A stretch of 64,000 bases of DNA from Pleodorina starrii. Its lineage: Eukaryota > Chlorophyta > Chlorophyceae > Chlamydomonadales > Volvocaceae. Position numbers and translations under genes: made by a program. This document shows, piece by piece, positions 13,240-25,400 of this stretch; position 1 is the stretch's first letter, and every line of letters starts with the position of its first letter. The notes beneath the pieces are model-generated. The model worked only from the letters and a program-made list of their open reading frames with translations, made no database searches and had not been told where the DNA came from. The stretch is from assembly GCA_030267565.1 (NCBI GenBank), contig BRXU01000016.1:2560501-2624500 (forward strand), given 5' to 3'.

Positions 13240-16200
13240 ATGGATAAATTACAACGATTATTATGGCCCGTGGCCGAGCGCCTGCCTCCCGAGCTTGTCA
13301 TTCGGGCTGGCAGTTATGGAAGGGACTTGCACTACGTGATCAATCCATACGTGACCGTGTTGATAAACTATCTCAATCGGCATGGCGGTGCGGCACGCTC
13401 CTGGGTTAACGAGACAGTTGTCCGCCACGGGCTGGATTCGGCCACCTTAATACTCGCGACGGTGCTGGTTTGTCTCCTCGTGTATTGCGCCATGAGCGCT
13501 GTGTGCAGCTTATTGCGACCCTTCACGGAGCGTGGGCTGCTGCCGGTTGCCTTCAGTTTCCTGCGCTCGCTGCCACCGTTCGCGTCCATAATCGCGAAGA
13601 AGAAGGCCGAGCTCAGAGATGATATGCTGAAGAAACGTGCAGCACAGAGCAGTGACCAACTGACGGCTTTGCCTTCGAGGGGTGCGTCAGCGGAACAGGT
13701 CCTGGCACGCTTGCGGCAGCGCGCGGCATCGGACGTGCAGGTAACAGCTCGGTCCTTGGGCCCATGCAGACCACTTGTCTTTAGGCTTTCGCCTTCGTGG
13801 TATCTGTCACAGGACGTCAGTGTTCGTCTCTACCGCGATAGTACGGCAAGGGCCGGATCCGCGTGAAGCGCGCCCCACAATCAACAAAGGGCACCATGCC
13901 GTGCGCGGTCCACGGGACCGCTGCCGACGCTGCGCTTTTCGAATGCAGAACGGCCACTTGGGCAACGCCTGCGCAGACCCTTTGTGCCCGTTCCAGGCTG
14001 CGCCTCATGGCGCGGCCAGCATACCTGTCTGTCTGTCTTCCTTCCCATGCCAGCACCACCACGCACGCACCACCCACCCACCCACCCACCCCGCCCCCTC
14101 GGACGAAACCCACATGGCCCCCCCCAAAGGCCAACGGCAGTGAGTCGTCGACCCTGAGTGGCGCCATCTACATGCCGGCGGACGGCGAGCACCGCGCGCT
14201 GCTGGACGATGTCTACAAGATGTTCAGCCTGACCAACCCGCTCCACGCCGACGCCTTCCCCAGCGTCCGCCAAATGGAGGCCGAGGTGGTGGCCATCACC
14301 GCGGGCCTGCTGGGCGGCGGACCACACGGCCCCAACCCCAAGGCAAGCTCCGTCGATCCGTCTAAGCGGGCTCCCTTGAGAGCGGGCCGCTGCTGCAAGG
14401 GGACCTGTGGTCTGGCTGCGGTCTAGGGCTGTGCATGCGGGCAACAACCGGGGGGTGATCAGCTGATCACGTGTGCAGAGGGGCAGAAAAAAGGGGAAAG
14501 GACGAACCTCAGAGAAGGAAGGAACCGAGGTGACATTTAGTTAATGGACCCAGGTATAAGGAAGGGGCAAGGCACGAGGTCCTGCAGCCCCACCTCATCA
14601 CTAGTCCGCATGAAGCCAATTCATCCAACAAACTTGCGCAGGTCTGCGGTGCCATGACGTCCGGCGGCACGGAGAGCATCCTCTCCGCGGTGAAGGCCAG
14701 CCGGGACTACATGGCGGCCAAGAAGGGCATCAGGCAGCCGGAGATGATCATCGGCGTCTCGGCGCATGCGGCGTACTGGAAGGTGGGTGGGGCAGTGCGG
14801 GGGGGGGGCGGCAATGCAGCACGCGCGCGCACGTGCGGGTCCCGGTGGTGGCAGTGGTGGCGGGTGTGCGAGCCACGAGCGCTAGCGGAAGCCTTCATAC
14901 ATCCGCGCAAGAGAGAGGCGTCCTGCGGGGGGGATGCTGGTCTTTCTTCACACGGTGGCCAACATTCGCTGGTCACTTGCCTGTGGTCCGTTTCGTTTAG
15001 TTTAGTTCATGAAGCAAGCGGGTTGCTGGTGCCCTTCGACTCCATCCGCCCCAGGGCCCAGGGCGTGTCTAGGAGCCGCATCGCACCGCACGGCGTTTGT
15101 TGCTCCTGCCAAATGCCGGCGCGCCCCCGCCCGCCCGCCCGCCCGCAGGCTGCCGAGTACTTCAAGATCAAGCTGCACGTGGTGCCCGTGGGTCGCGACT
15201 TCCGCCTCTCCGCGGCCACCGTCCGCCGCCACATGAACCCCAACACGGCCATCCTGGTGGCCTCTGCGCCAGGCTTCCCACACGGCCTCATGGACGACGT
15301 GCAGGTGCGCGCCGGCACTACAGACTACACTGCACGGCACCCGGGACATGGCGCCCGTGCGTATGTCTGTTTGTCTGTCTGTGTGTGTCTGTGTCTGTGT
15401 CTGTGTGTGTTGCATGGTGGGAAGGTTTCGTAGTCCCGTACCTGAACAACTGCCCGTACGAGCCGAGCTCCCGTCTGGGTGAGACGCGGGCGGCAACAGC
15501 AGCGTCCTGCTTTTCGCCGAGCAGCAGCCAGGAGCGAGGGGCCGTGCGGCAGCAACAGGCAGCTGTGACGTCTGCCGGAGACCGCCGCCGCCATACACGG
15601 TCGTGTGTGCACGCATGGCGGCGGCGCGTTTATACGGGCGGGGTTTGTAGGGGTGCACGCATCACTTCGGTTTTGGTGCTGGAGGCCTCTGGAGTGCGCG
15701 TCGCTGTAGCGCGGGTGCGCGCAGGACCGCCGCTCGCCTGGGGAACGCTCGACACCAAATCCCCAACCCGTTCTCCCTTTTGCCAGATCCTCTCCAACTT
15801 CGATTTGCCGCCGCCCTCCCTCCTTGCCTCCCTCCCTCCCTCCGCAGGGTATCGCCCATCTGGCCGCCCGCGCGGGCATCTGCTGCCACGTGGACGCCTG
15901 TCTGGGCGGCTTTTGCCTGCCCTTCGTGCGGCGCCTGGGCGGCCGGGTGCCTCCCTTTGACTTCGCCGTCAAGGGCGTCACATCCATGTCGGTGAGCAGA
16001 CGGACGGGCGGGCGGGCGAGCGGGCGGGCGGGCGGACGGGCGGGCGGACGGATGGGCCTGGTGCACTGATGCGCTGCACGTTTTGAGGCTGGAGACTGCA
16101 GTGGGTCCGATCATCCCAGCGTGCGGCCACCGGTGGCCAGCTCGTGGCTGCAGGCGACACGCGGGTTGCCGGTCTTGCGTGCAGCGGTGCGCAGCGGCGC

Positions 16201-17181
16201 GTTCCCCCGCTCGTCGCACGTGCCATTGGAAAGCGCATTCATTGCCCTTGACGCGCCCCAACACACCTCACACGGCGCTGCGATGCCTCCCAACTTCACC
16301 GGTCATCCGCACCTCGTCTCCCGCGCCACCTGCCCGCCTCTCGTCCCCATTCCCCACCTACCAGGGGTCCTGCCCTGCCTCTACCCCTATCTCTCTGCCC
16401 CTTGCCTTACCCCTACCCCTACCCCTCTCCGTGCACCCCTACATCCCCGCCCCTACCCCTACCCCTCTCCTTGCACCCCTACCCTTACCCACCTCCTTGC
16501 ATCTCTCTTCATCCCCGCCCCCGCCCCGCCCCTGCCCTCCCCCCTGCCCAGGTGGACACGCACAAGTTCGGCCAGGCTCACAAGGGCACCAGCGTGGTGC
16601 TCTACTGCTGCCCCGAGCTGCGCGCGCACCAGTACACCCGCATCACCGATTGGACGGGCGGCCTCTACATCTCGCCCGGCCTGGCCGGCAGCCGCCCCGG
16701 CGCGCTCATCGCCACCGCCTGGGCCTCGCTGGTGCACCTGGGCGAGGACGGACTGCTGGCCGCCACGCGGCGCATCATGGCGGCGCGGGACCGCCTGGTG
16801 GCCGGCATCGGCCTCATACCGCAGCTTCAGGTCATTGGCGAGCCGGAGATGGGCGTCGTGGCGTTTCGCAGCACCGACCCGCGGGTCGTCAACATCTACG
16901 TGCTCAACGACTGGATGCACGCGCGCGGGTGGCACCTGAACGCGCTGCAGGCGCCGCCGGCGCTGCACTTTTGCTTTACGGCCATGAACGCCGGCGCCGC
17001 GCCGGCGCTGGTGGCGGCGCTGCGGCAGGGAGTGGAGGAGCAGCTGGCGGACCCGGCGGCGGCGGTGGCGGCGGCGCGGCGCGGCTCCGCGCCGATGTAC
17101 GGCATGGCAAACGCGACGCCGGACCGGGGCATGGTCGGGGAGTTTCTGGAGGCGTACCAGGATGCGATGTTGGTGCCGTGA
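13240..17181 (+). CDS. SPL: Sphingosine-1-phosphate lyase (PLP-dependent)
   Basis: Predicted 594 aa. Exons: 13240-13740, 14130-14342, 14642-14782, 15149-15304, 15848-15991, 16552-17181, all phase 0. The intron after exon 2 has a GC donor. The enzyme cleaves sphingosine-1-phosphate to phosphoethanolamine and a fatty aldehyde, the last step of sphingolipid breakdown, normally at the ER membrane. Residues 68-90 form one N-terminal membrane segment. The PLP fold carries SGAIY, NPLHADAFPSVRQMEAE, TSGGTES (phosphate grip) and DACLGGF. VDTHKFGQAHKG carries the Schiff-base lysine, K390 by this model. Length fits the family (human enzyme 568 aa). The acceptor of exon 2 is the weakest boundary. It could only be confused with glutamate/tyrosine decarboxylases, which lack the membrane anchor and this lysine context. 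Confidence 0.92.
15362..15411 (+). repeat. TG/TCTG microsatellite in lyase intron 4
   Basis: Irregular run of TCTG and TG units directly after exon 4. Confidence 0.9.
16001..16051 (+). repeat. (GGGC)n microsatellite in lyase intron 5
   Basis: GGGC units with GGAC variants, starting 10 bases after the exon 5 donor. Confidence 0.9.
16381..16491 (+). repeat. CCCCTA-rich repeat with a 40-bp duplication, lyase intron 5
   Basis: Runs of CCCCTA occur in two copies offset by 40 bases, each followed by CTCTCC then TGCACCCCTAC. One base differs between the copies in that tail. The word resembles telomeric DNA (TAGGGG on the other strand), but the array is imperfect. Confidence 0.85.
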
Positions 17182-17804
17182 TGGTTGCCGTGGGAGTGAG
17201 TGAAACGGGGGAGGAGGAGCGGAGCCGCGGGGCCAAGGAGAGGGGGGAAGCGTGGAGGGGGGGCGTGGGCAAGGGACGTGCCACGCCGCGCTTCGGACCA
17301 GGCAGGGCCACCGTCAAGCGAGGTGGACGGTGCCCCGCTGACACAGCGCCGTGCGCGCTGGAACCTGGCGAACTATAGTTCATAGTTTGGGACGGACCGA
17401 CGGCAAGATAATGGGACGCTACCTACCTACCTACATACCATGCATGCCTGCAAGCATATGCGGTCTTTGTGACGATTTCGAGTGACTCCGTGATGCGCGA
17501 TTCGCGACAGTGCGACATTGCGAGTGCGACTGTGAACGCCGCTGAGCCGTGAAGCGTAGCGCGATGGACCCCCGGGAGTCGTCACGGGAGTCAGCGAGGT
17601 GTGGCAGGTTGGGCGGGGGGCCGCCGCCGCGGGTCGGACAGGGAAGGGAGGGGAAGGATGGGCGGAGGGGCGCGTGGCAACATATGCTGTGCTGTTGGCC
17701 GAAGGTGTGGTCCTGTGGGGCAGCGTTTGCCCGTTTTTTGAGTGTTTAGAGCTGCGGTGGCTGCGGCGGTACCGTATAATGGTCACGCATGGTGTTCATA
17801 TGAT

Positions 17805-17809
17805 TTACA
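17805..17809 (-). terminator. TGTAA poly(A) signal candidate, TPM-domain gene
   Basis: TTACA on the + strand lies 942 bases beyond the TPM gene stop codon. That is distant, so a nearer non-canonical signal is possible. Confidence 0.35.
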
Positions 17810-17923
17810 CATTGCGGCTCCATATGTCGCAATCGCAACGAATCCACTGAAGCTCAGGTTATCTGTAGCCCGTCCGAACGCATTGGTTGGGCAGGGGCAG
17901 TGGTGCATGCACGCCGGAAGCTG

Positions 17924-17928
17924 TGTAA
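17924..17928 (+). terminator. TGTAA poly(A) signal candidate, sphingosine-phosphate lyase
   Basis: First TGTAA found after the lyase stop, giving a 3' untranslated region of roughly 750 bases. Confidence 0.45.
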
Positions 17929-18750
17929 CCCTGACCGTGCAGTCTCCTAACGTGTTCGGGGTCACGCCAAACTCGGCCAACACAAACCGCCACGCGCACG
18001 TCAGGCGCCACTGGCGACGCAAGTCCGTGCGGCCAGACAGCTCTTCTCCGACTGCACGTCGGCATGAGATGTAGTCGTTATGCCTCAATGCTCCACTCCC
18101 AACTCGTTAGCCTCAAAACCCTATCGTCCCGCCCGCAGTGCCTACTCCCCGCAGTGCATACCTCCAACGTCCGGTTCAACAGCAACAGCACACACAACAC
18201 TTCCGGGCACCGCCGGATCGCTGATGGTGCTCATGCCCTGGAACGTGCGCCGAGCACATGGTGGTGAGCTAAGCCTGCTTGCACAAGGACCCAATACGGT
18301 CCGTAAACGATACCGTACTCCCTAGTTCTTATCTGTTTTTTCGTCCGCCACCATAAATTTGTCAAAACTTGCGCATCCTGGGTTCACGGCCTACCTTCCG
18401 CCCCACGTTGCCCCTGCATGCCCGCCCTCCCGGTGCGGGTGGACCAGCCAACCCCACGGAACGTCGGAAGCGCACACCTGGGTCCACCCATGCACGCCCC
18501 GCGCCTCCCATCCAGTCCCTCGCTTCCAGCACAACCGCGCTCCAACCCTACTTCGCTGCCAAACGCAGAGGGCGATACAAACGGCAGCAGCCGAGGACCC
18601 CTCAAATTCGCCCCGGGGCTGTCTTACGCCTGTTCCGTCACACACATACCCCGAAAACAACACACGCACACACACACGCGGAGGTTGAGGGCCTTAGTTT
18701 CCGGTGAGGGCCGGGGCAGGTGCGAGCGCTGGTGCTGGTGGTGGCGATCC

Positions 18751-21700
18751 CTACTGGTCCTGGACAGGCGGCGGCCGGAGGACCTACATCGCGAGGAGCA
18801 CGGGCGGGTTGGGAGTCGAGGGAAGGGGCAGGAATCTTGAAGGGACGGGGAGCCATGCCGCCAGCCGGCCAGCCACGCACCTGCACCAGGTAGGGCGATG
18901 CGGCCCCCAGCGCGAACCCCAGGCAGTTGCCGATCACCGGCAGCTTGTCGTCCGTGCGGCTGACCACGGGACCCAGACCAAAGTTGATGAAGAGGGAGGC
19001 CCACAGCGGCGAGAAGATGAGCAGCCACACCCACTTGCGCTGCACGAAGCCTGGAGACGGAGACGGAGACGGAGGGGCAAAGCAATGGACGGCGGGAGCG
19101 TGTGGGACAGTGGCGGGCGCGGGCCGCTGAGGCGAAGCAAAGCAGCGCAGCCCGCAGCGTCGAGAGGGTCGTGGATGCCTCTGGGGAGGCGCGCGTTTCC
19201 CTGGGCGTGAGGACGTGGCCGCGGACGGGCTCCGAAACCTCCAACCTGTGACAGCCACCCACACGGGTGTGTGGCTGTGTCCCTTACTCCCTTTGCCTTT
19301 GGACGTTTCATTGCCCAAGCCTGCGCCTCAGATGGCCAGGAGGCGGCCAGTGCTCCCTGGCGCCGCTGGGCTGACGGCCGGCCCAGCGTAGAGCGACCCA
19401 CCATATGCCGCCTCCGCCAAGCGGGAACCAAAAGCGCCTCGCCGTTACGTAACCTCCGCCTGGCTCCGCTCCCCTCCGCCCCGGCCCGTGTTTGATCCCA
19501 CCCGACCCCGGCCGGCCACGAGTGCCGATCCCGCCTCAACCCGCTCCAACCCCACCCCGAGCCCGCCTCTCCAACCCCGCCCTTCCTCCCGCATTCGACC
19601 CCACCCTGCCCCACCGCGGACCTCCAGCCCTTCCGCCCACGCATCCCCACCACCCATCCGCCCCGCGCCTCTAATATACTTCGCCTGCCGTCCCTACCCC
19701 ATCCGCCCATCCACCCACCCGCCCTTCCCGCCCGGCCACCCACCCTGCGGCTCCAGTTTCGACACGAAGCCCGCCACCAGCCCCCCCGCGATGCTGGTGA
19801 CGAGTGTGAAGTAGTACTGCTCCTCGGGCAGCCCCGGAACCACCGCGCAGCCGCCCGGCTTGCCCAGGCAGCCGATCAGGATCTCAGCGCTGTTCAGAAT
19901 GGCCGCCTGCTCGCCCTGCCCGGAGGGTAAACAGAAGATACCACAGCCCGGGGGGATCGGGGGGGTTGGAGGGGTGGAGGGGGATGGGGAAAGGGCGAGG
20001 GTGAGGGTGGGTTATTGAGTGACCTGTGTGTTCGGGCGCCGTGAAAGCCGAGGTGAGGTGAGCACGGTCACACGGCGAAGGGCATACAACGATACGAGGG
20101 GTCCCCTAGCCACCGCCATCCGGCGCGGCCCTACCTGCTCACGCACGTAGAACAGGTTCCCGAAGCGGCCCTTGAACTCAAACCACCAGGGCCGCTTCAG
20201 CAGTCCAACCGCCTCGTCACCGATGTACGGCAGGTTGATCAGCGAGGGCGCCGTGGCGTCGTACTCCACGATGACGCTGTGCGCCGCCGACCACCGTGCG
20301 GGCACGGAGCGGGGTTGGGGCGGGGGGAGGCGGGGCAACGAGTGAGGCGGTTCTTGGGGCACCGACGGGGAGGGCGGGGGGGGGGAGGGGTGGCGATGTG
20401 AGGGCTCAGGACTACGCTGGGCGAGAGGCTACAGAGGCGGTTGGGTCTTCGGAGGCGTGGGCGCCGTGGCCTGGCCGGCAGCCAGCATGACAACATGCCG
20501 ACCTCCGGTCCCGAGTCACGGCAGCTCCAGCGGGCGTCAAACCCCTAAACCCTAAACGCCCCACCCCTCTCACACACACAAACACACAATCGCTCGCCGG
20601 ACCCACCACACTCCACCCACTCGGCAGCTGCGTCATCCGACACACTCCACATCTCCCCGCGACGCGTTTCAGCTCCAACCACAGGGAGCACCACGAGCCA
20701 TGACACCGCCCGACCGTCCGCCACCCGCAACCCGGAAACAAAACCCTTATGACGCTCCCTTCCCTTCCCCCGCCGCCCCCCCCCTTGAGCCCCGCCCCAC
20801 CTGCGCTTGTCCAGGGGGCCCCACGCCGCCCGGATGTCCGACTCGTCCGGTCGGGTGCCCGGTCCGTAGCTGGTCACCAGCCGCACATTCCAGCCCGTGC
20901 GCCTGGGGCGTGGGGCCCACACACGCATCATAAGGGGAAGGACGGAACAGCCGCGCAGAGGCCGGGGGGGTTACAAAGGGAGGTTACGGCGCAGCGCGGA
21001 GACGAGGCGCCCGCAAGCACGTGCTACCTGCACATTCGATACACACGTCATGTCATGTCATGTCATGTCATGGCATGGCGACACGGGTGCTTGGGGCTGC
21101 CGGCCCCTGACGCAGATCGGTAGCCGGAGGGGGGCGGGCCCGGTCGGGGGGTTCCTAGGCCCCATGTCGCCGTCCCAGCCAGCCCACAGGCCAGCCGGCA
21201 TCGCGGCCGCATCGCCGGCCAGACGCCAGGGGGGCTTTCCTCGGGCTTGCATGCTCCCACCGCGCGCCCCCGCGCGGAGCAACGTGACCCAATAACCCAT
21301 TTTCGGTGCCCGAAGGAGCGAGGTGCCGCCCGGTCAGCGTGGATGGGCCCAACCGCCCGTAGCTGTCGACTACCGTATCCGTGCGAAGGCCCCCCGGCAT
21401 CGGGCAGCGGCGGGGACGGGGCCGGGGGCGGGGGTTGTGTCCAGAGACCGACTTACTCAGAGAACTCTGCCAGTTGGGTGTCCAGCCGGCTGCGCTTCTC
21501 TGCGGCCAGAAGCCGGCCCGAGTCGTACTGTCCAACGCGGCGGGTTTGAAGGGTGAAATTTGGGGGGCGCGGCAGCGGGAGATTCGGTTGGCGGGCGTCA
21601 CGTGACTTCGCCTGAGCTTTACGCAATGTCGCGGTAAAGCGCATGTGGATTGACTCAATTTGCAGGCGTGTAGGTGGCGGTGCATGGCTTGGACGTCCTA

Positions 21701-22165
21701 ATGGCGGCATGGACACGCCGGACCTGACAGGTGAGCGGCGCATCGCCAACCCGCAACACCCAACCACCTCTCATAAGGCAAGGATAGCCGCTCGTTCCAC
21801 GGGCCAAAAAACACCATTGACTGTGGGGCGCCCAGATGAGCCAGATTGCGAGTGTAATGCGCGATCCAGGCGTGAACCCTTCCTACCCCCACTGTCATCC
21901 TTACCACATAGGTGTCACGCGTGAGCCCAGGAGCGTTCGCCCACGCCTCAGGAGCCGTCATTGCACTTCCGGACATTAGAACAAGGCTGCCGAGGGTTGC
22001 TGCGGCTGTGCATCGCAATCCTGTGGTCACCATGTCGGCATTCCGCTGCCCCTTGCTACCCTGTGCCATTGCAGTAATGCGGACGGACTTTCGCAATATA
22101 TGCAAACGTTTAGATATTGACGCTCCATGTTTGTGAGAAGACAGATGGGGTAGTTGGGCACGCAT
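18751..22165 (-). CDS. Plastid TPM-domain (Psb32/TLP18.3-like) membrane protein
   Basis: Predicted 316 aa. Exons in transcript order: 22165-21905, 21527-21457, 20902-20801, 20276-20135, 19915-19744, 19050-18881, 18783-18751. Phases agree at every junction. Residues 1-76 look like a bipartite plastid leader: a basic, Ser-rich stretch, then a hydrophobic core (TLGSLVLMSGSAM) ending in AWA, a lumenal processing-type site. Residues about 88-215 resemble the TPM fold: TGWNVRLVTSYGPGTRP, DKRSVIVEYDA, and WWFEFKGRFGNLFYVREQ. This is followed by three hydrophobic segments at about 226-243, 257-274 and 287-305. Psb32 and TLP18.3 relatives assist photosystem II repair in the thylakoid; the same role here is inferred. 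The start is the first ATG in the open frame. The last exon codes only ten residues and is the least certain. Confidence 0.75.
21047..21071 (+). repeat. (GTCAT)5 microsatellite in TPM-gene intron 2
   Basis: Five perfect pentamers lie in the intron between exons 2 and 3. Confidence 0.95.
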
Positions 22166-22492
22166 GATGGTTTTTTCGTTCAATCGTCAATACGCTTCAA
22201 TCGTAAGGTCATGCAATGTTTGAATGAAGACGTGCGAGCGAATATGCGCGCAATTATAATCAATTAATCATTGAAGAGGGTGGTTGCGGGTCGCGATCGG
22301 CCTAACTGTCCTGCACGACGAAGGACGACGCGAAGCTCCCACACGCACTTTGAAACGAATATCAATTTGAGAACTTATGTAGTTCCCTGTGATCTTGACG
22401 GAGTTGTCGCGGAGCCCCTGCAGAAAAAAGTGCGTTGGGCTTGGGTGCTTCTGCCAGCAGCTGCAAGCGAACGTACTCTTGTCCAGGATCGC
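22166..22492. promoter_or_regulatory. Divergent promoter region, TPM-domain gene / P5CR
   Basis: Start codons of the two genes face away from each other across 327 bases. An AT-rich stretch at 22250-22270 stands out from the GC-rich surroundings and could contain a TATA-like element for the + gene. Nothing more specific can be called. Confidence 0.5.
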
Positions 22493-25400
22493 ATGTTACA
22501 GATCTGTCGTGTTGTGGCAAGGCACGGATTTCGGCAGAGCGTCTCGCCCCTGCTTTTGCCCAATACCTCGGCGGCGGTCCGTGGTTTCAGCGCAATTTGC
22601 TGGCCCCCCGTGCCTTCTGTAAAGCTCACACCGGAGCAAGCCAAGAGCCGGGAGCACCTCCAAAACCGGGTCGTCATTCCTTCAGCGACAGGTGAGGAAA
22701 AGCCCATGTTAGTGCTGCTAGCTCTACCCGGTCTTCGCATATGGGACCGCATGCTACATTTGCATAATGAAAATGCATAATAAAAATGCCTATTGGGTGT
22801 CTCGCAGGGTCACCAAGCGCAATGGCGTCCGCAACAGCTGCCCTCGACAAGCGCATCGGCTTCCTAGGGAGCGGGCAGATGGCGGAGGCGCTTGCGCAGG
22901 GCCTCATCAAGCGCGGGCTGGTGACGGCCGAGCGCATCGCGTGCAATGACCCCAACCCCGTCCGCAAGGAGCTCTTTAAGAGCTTTGGCGCCATGCCGTA
23001 CGACTCCAACGTCGACGTAAGCCGCCGCCCACATTGGGTGGGCTGCAGCAGGGGGACGGGAGGAGAGAGTAAGCCAACACAGCTCCCCGCCGACATCTTC
23101 TTCCGGGGAAAGGCTCGGGGCGCGGGGTAAAACACCGCCAAACCCGTTTTCGGAGCACGCCAGCTCGCTGCTCTGTCCCAAAGCGCCGGATGCAACCCCC
23201 CCCTCCCCGTGCTTCCTGCGGATACACCTTCGCCATACACACACGTGTACGCCGCCCGTAAGGAATACCCAGGTGGCCACCCCGGGGGCCTGCACGTCAC
23301 GTCGGTCATCACCGCCTCGCGATCCTTCACCCTCAGCCGATTGCCCAGCCAGCACCGGGCGCCACCCCTCCCCGCCCCCCTCCCCTCCCCCTGTACCGCA
23401 ACGCCGCAGGTGGCCCGCAACTCTGACGTGCTGTTCGTGGCCGTGAAGCCCCAGCACGTGGCTCAGGTGCTGACCGAGGTGCGGCCCGTTCTCACGGAGG
23501 GTCACACCGTCGTGTCCATCGCGGCGGGCATCACCGTGGACAAGTGAGTGAGTGAGAGGCGGGCGTCGTCGTGGAACAATGCACCTCCTCCTGCGGCGCT
23601 CAGCTGCGCACTCACTCACTCTGCCTCAGCGATGCAGCTGGCGCCGCAGGAGGGGGGCAGCCGTTCAAGGGGCCCGACAGGGGCCCGACTGGGAACGTGG
23701 ATCGGGGAAGATCGGGGGGGCGCCGGTTTGTGTGTGGGGGGGGTGGGGGGCGGGCCAGGCGTGGTTTTTCTGTTGTACGGGTCCTGGCGGTACTGCCTGG
23801 TGCCGCCGGGAGGGCAGCGGGGAGGGGAGCGGGGAGGGGAGCATGACACGAGGACAGCGTGTGTCGGGTGCGGTGTGGGTAGGCACCTTTTGGGCTCACT
23901 GTCAATGTGTCAAATGGGTTCAAAGCTGCAAAGCTGCAAATGGTTCGGCAAAATGGCGGTGGTGAGCCGGGGGCCGGCGGCTCGCTGACCTCGGGGCGGC
24001 TCGCGGACCTCGGGGGGCGCATGTACGACACCAGCGCGCCCCCTGCTCGGGGCTCGACGGCTTTCCTGGGGGCGCTTTAGGACCAGCTCTGGGCAGGCAG
24101 GCGCGGGACCGGGGGGCGCGGGCGCCGCTGCGCACGGAAGGAAGGCAGGGCTGCTCTGCTTCCTGGGAGTCACGTTGAGGCTGCAAGTTTAGGAGAGGAG
24201 ATGCGGCAGCTTTTAACGCATCTACCTGTCTTAACGCTGTCCCATCTTGCCAGCTCAGGGACCGGCACGCGAGGTTGCTGGGGCCCCAGTTAACCGCCCT
24301 TGGGAGCCGCGTCACGTGCGCATTCCACCACCCCATGACGCACGGCCCTCAGGCCTTTGAACTAGACCGTGCCTGACCGTGCCTGGAGCTGCTCTTGGAC
24401 TGCCCTAAGGCCCAGCTGGTTACCCCCCACCACCCCCTTTCCGCTGGCCCCGGCCTATACGTGGATAACCCACCCCTCCTTTCCGCTGCCGCTCCCGCCC
24501 CCCCCAGGCTGGTGGAGGCCGCTGGTCCGGATGCGCACGTGATCCGTGTGATGCCCAACACGCCCTGCCTCGTGGGGGAGACGGCCGCGGCCATGTGCCT
24601 GGGAGGCAAGGTGAGAGCGGGCTGGGGTCAGGAGGCCGTCCGGCGGGCGGGGGGGGGGGCGCGACGGAGCAAGGGGATCTCGGTGGGTTGTGCGCCTCGG
24701 GTTCTGCGGTCTGTTGATGGGGGTAGGAGCGTGTGGGTCGGGGAAGGCGGAGGAATGCGCGTGCAGTGGAAAGCCTAAGGGCGTAGGGTTGGGACGGGGG
24801 CGGCGGCTAGACCGCACGCGACTTGAGGCAGTGGTGCTGGGGTGCTGCCGCTTTGCGTCTGGCGCTCGCACCCGCCCCTCCGCTTGAAGCTTGCCGTGAC
24901 GGGATCGGGATCGGGTCAGACTGCGTCACGCTGGAACCAATGCCTGTCCCTGCTGGACGTTCGACGCCTGAGCCCTGCCCCCAACCGCGCCGGCCCTCAG
25001 CCACAAGCCACAGCGCCACGTGTCGCCTTCCGTGCTCGCTCCCCTCCTTCCCACCCCCTTCCCTCCTCCCCCGCTAAGCTCCTTAAGCAGTAACTGGATA
25101 CCGTTGTACCCCGCATCGCCACAAAAGCTGTGCACCCCCCCCCCCGCCCCTCCAGTCCGCCCGCCCGGCCTGGCGGGGCCTCCGGGCCGAACCCAACCTC
25201 CTCCAACCTGGCCCCCTCCCCAATGGCCTCCCTGCCTCCGCTGCGGTATCTTCTTTTATTTATCCCAATGGCGGCCGTCCCTTCCTCCCCCTGTCAGGCC
25301 TCCTCTGATGACGAGGCGCTCGTCCGCACCATCTTTGAGGCGGTGGGTAAGATCTACACGGTGGATGAGAAGCTGCTGGCGGCGGTGACGGGGCTCAGCG

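Larger units (their letters stand above)
17182..18750. other. Convergent 3' spacer between lyase and TPM-domain gene
   Basis: No coding exon could be supported in about 1.6 kb. It holds the 3' untranslated regions of both genes and their candidate poly(A) signals (17924-17928 on +, 17805-17809 on -). The two signals overlap in position, so the transcripts may overlap tail to tail. Confidence 0.55.

Noticed and set aside
16381..16491. True interstitial telomere
   Set aside because: The unit is CCCCTA with many departures and a 40-bp period, unlike the TTTTAGGG or TTTAGGG telomeres known from this group.
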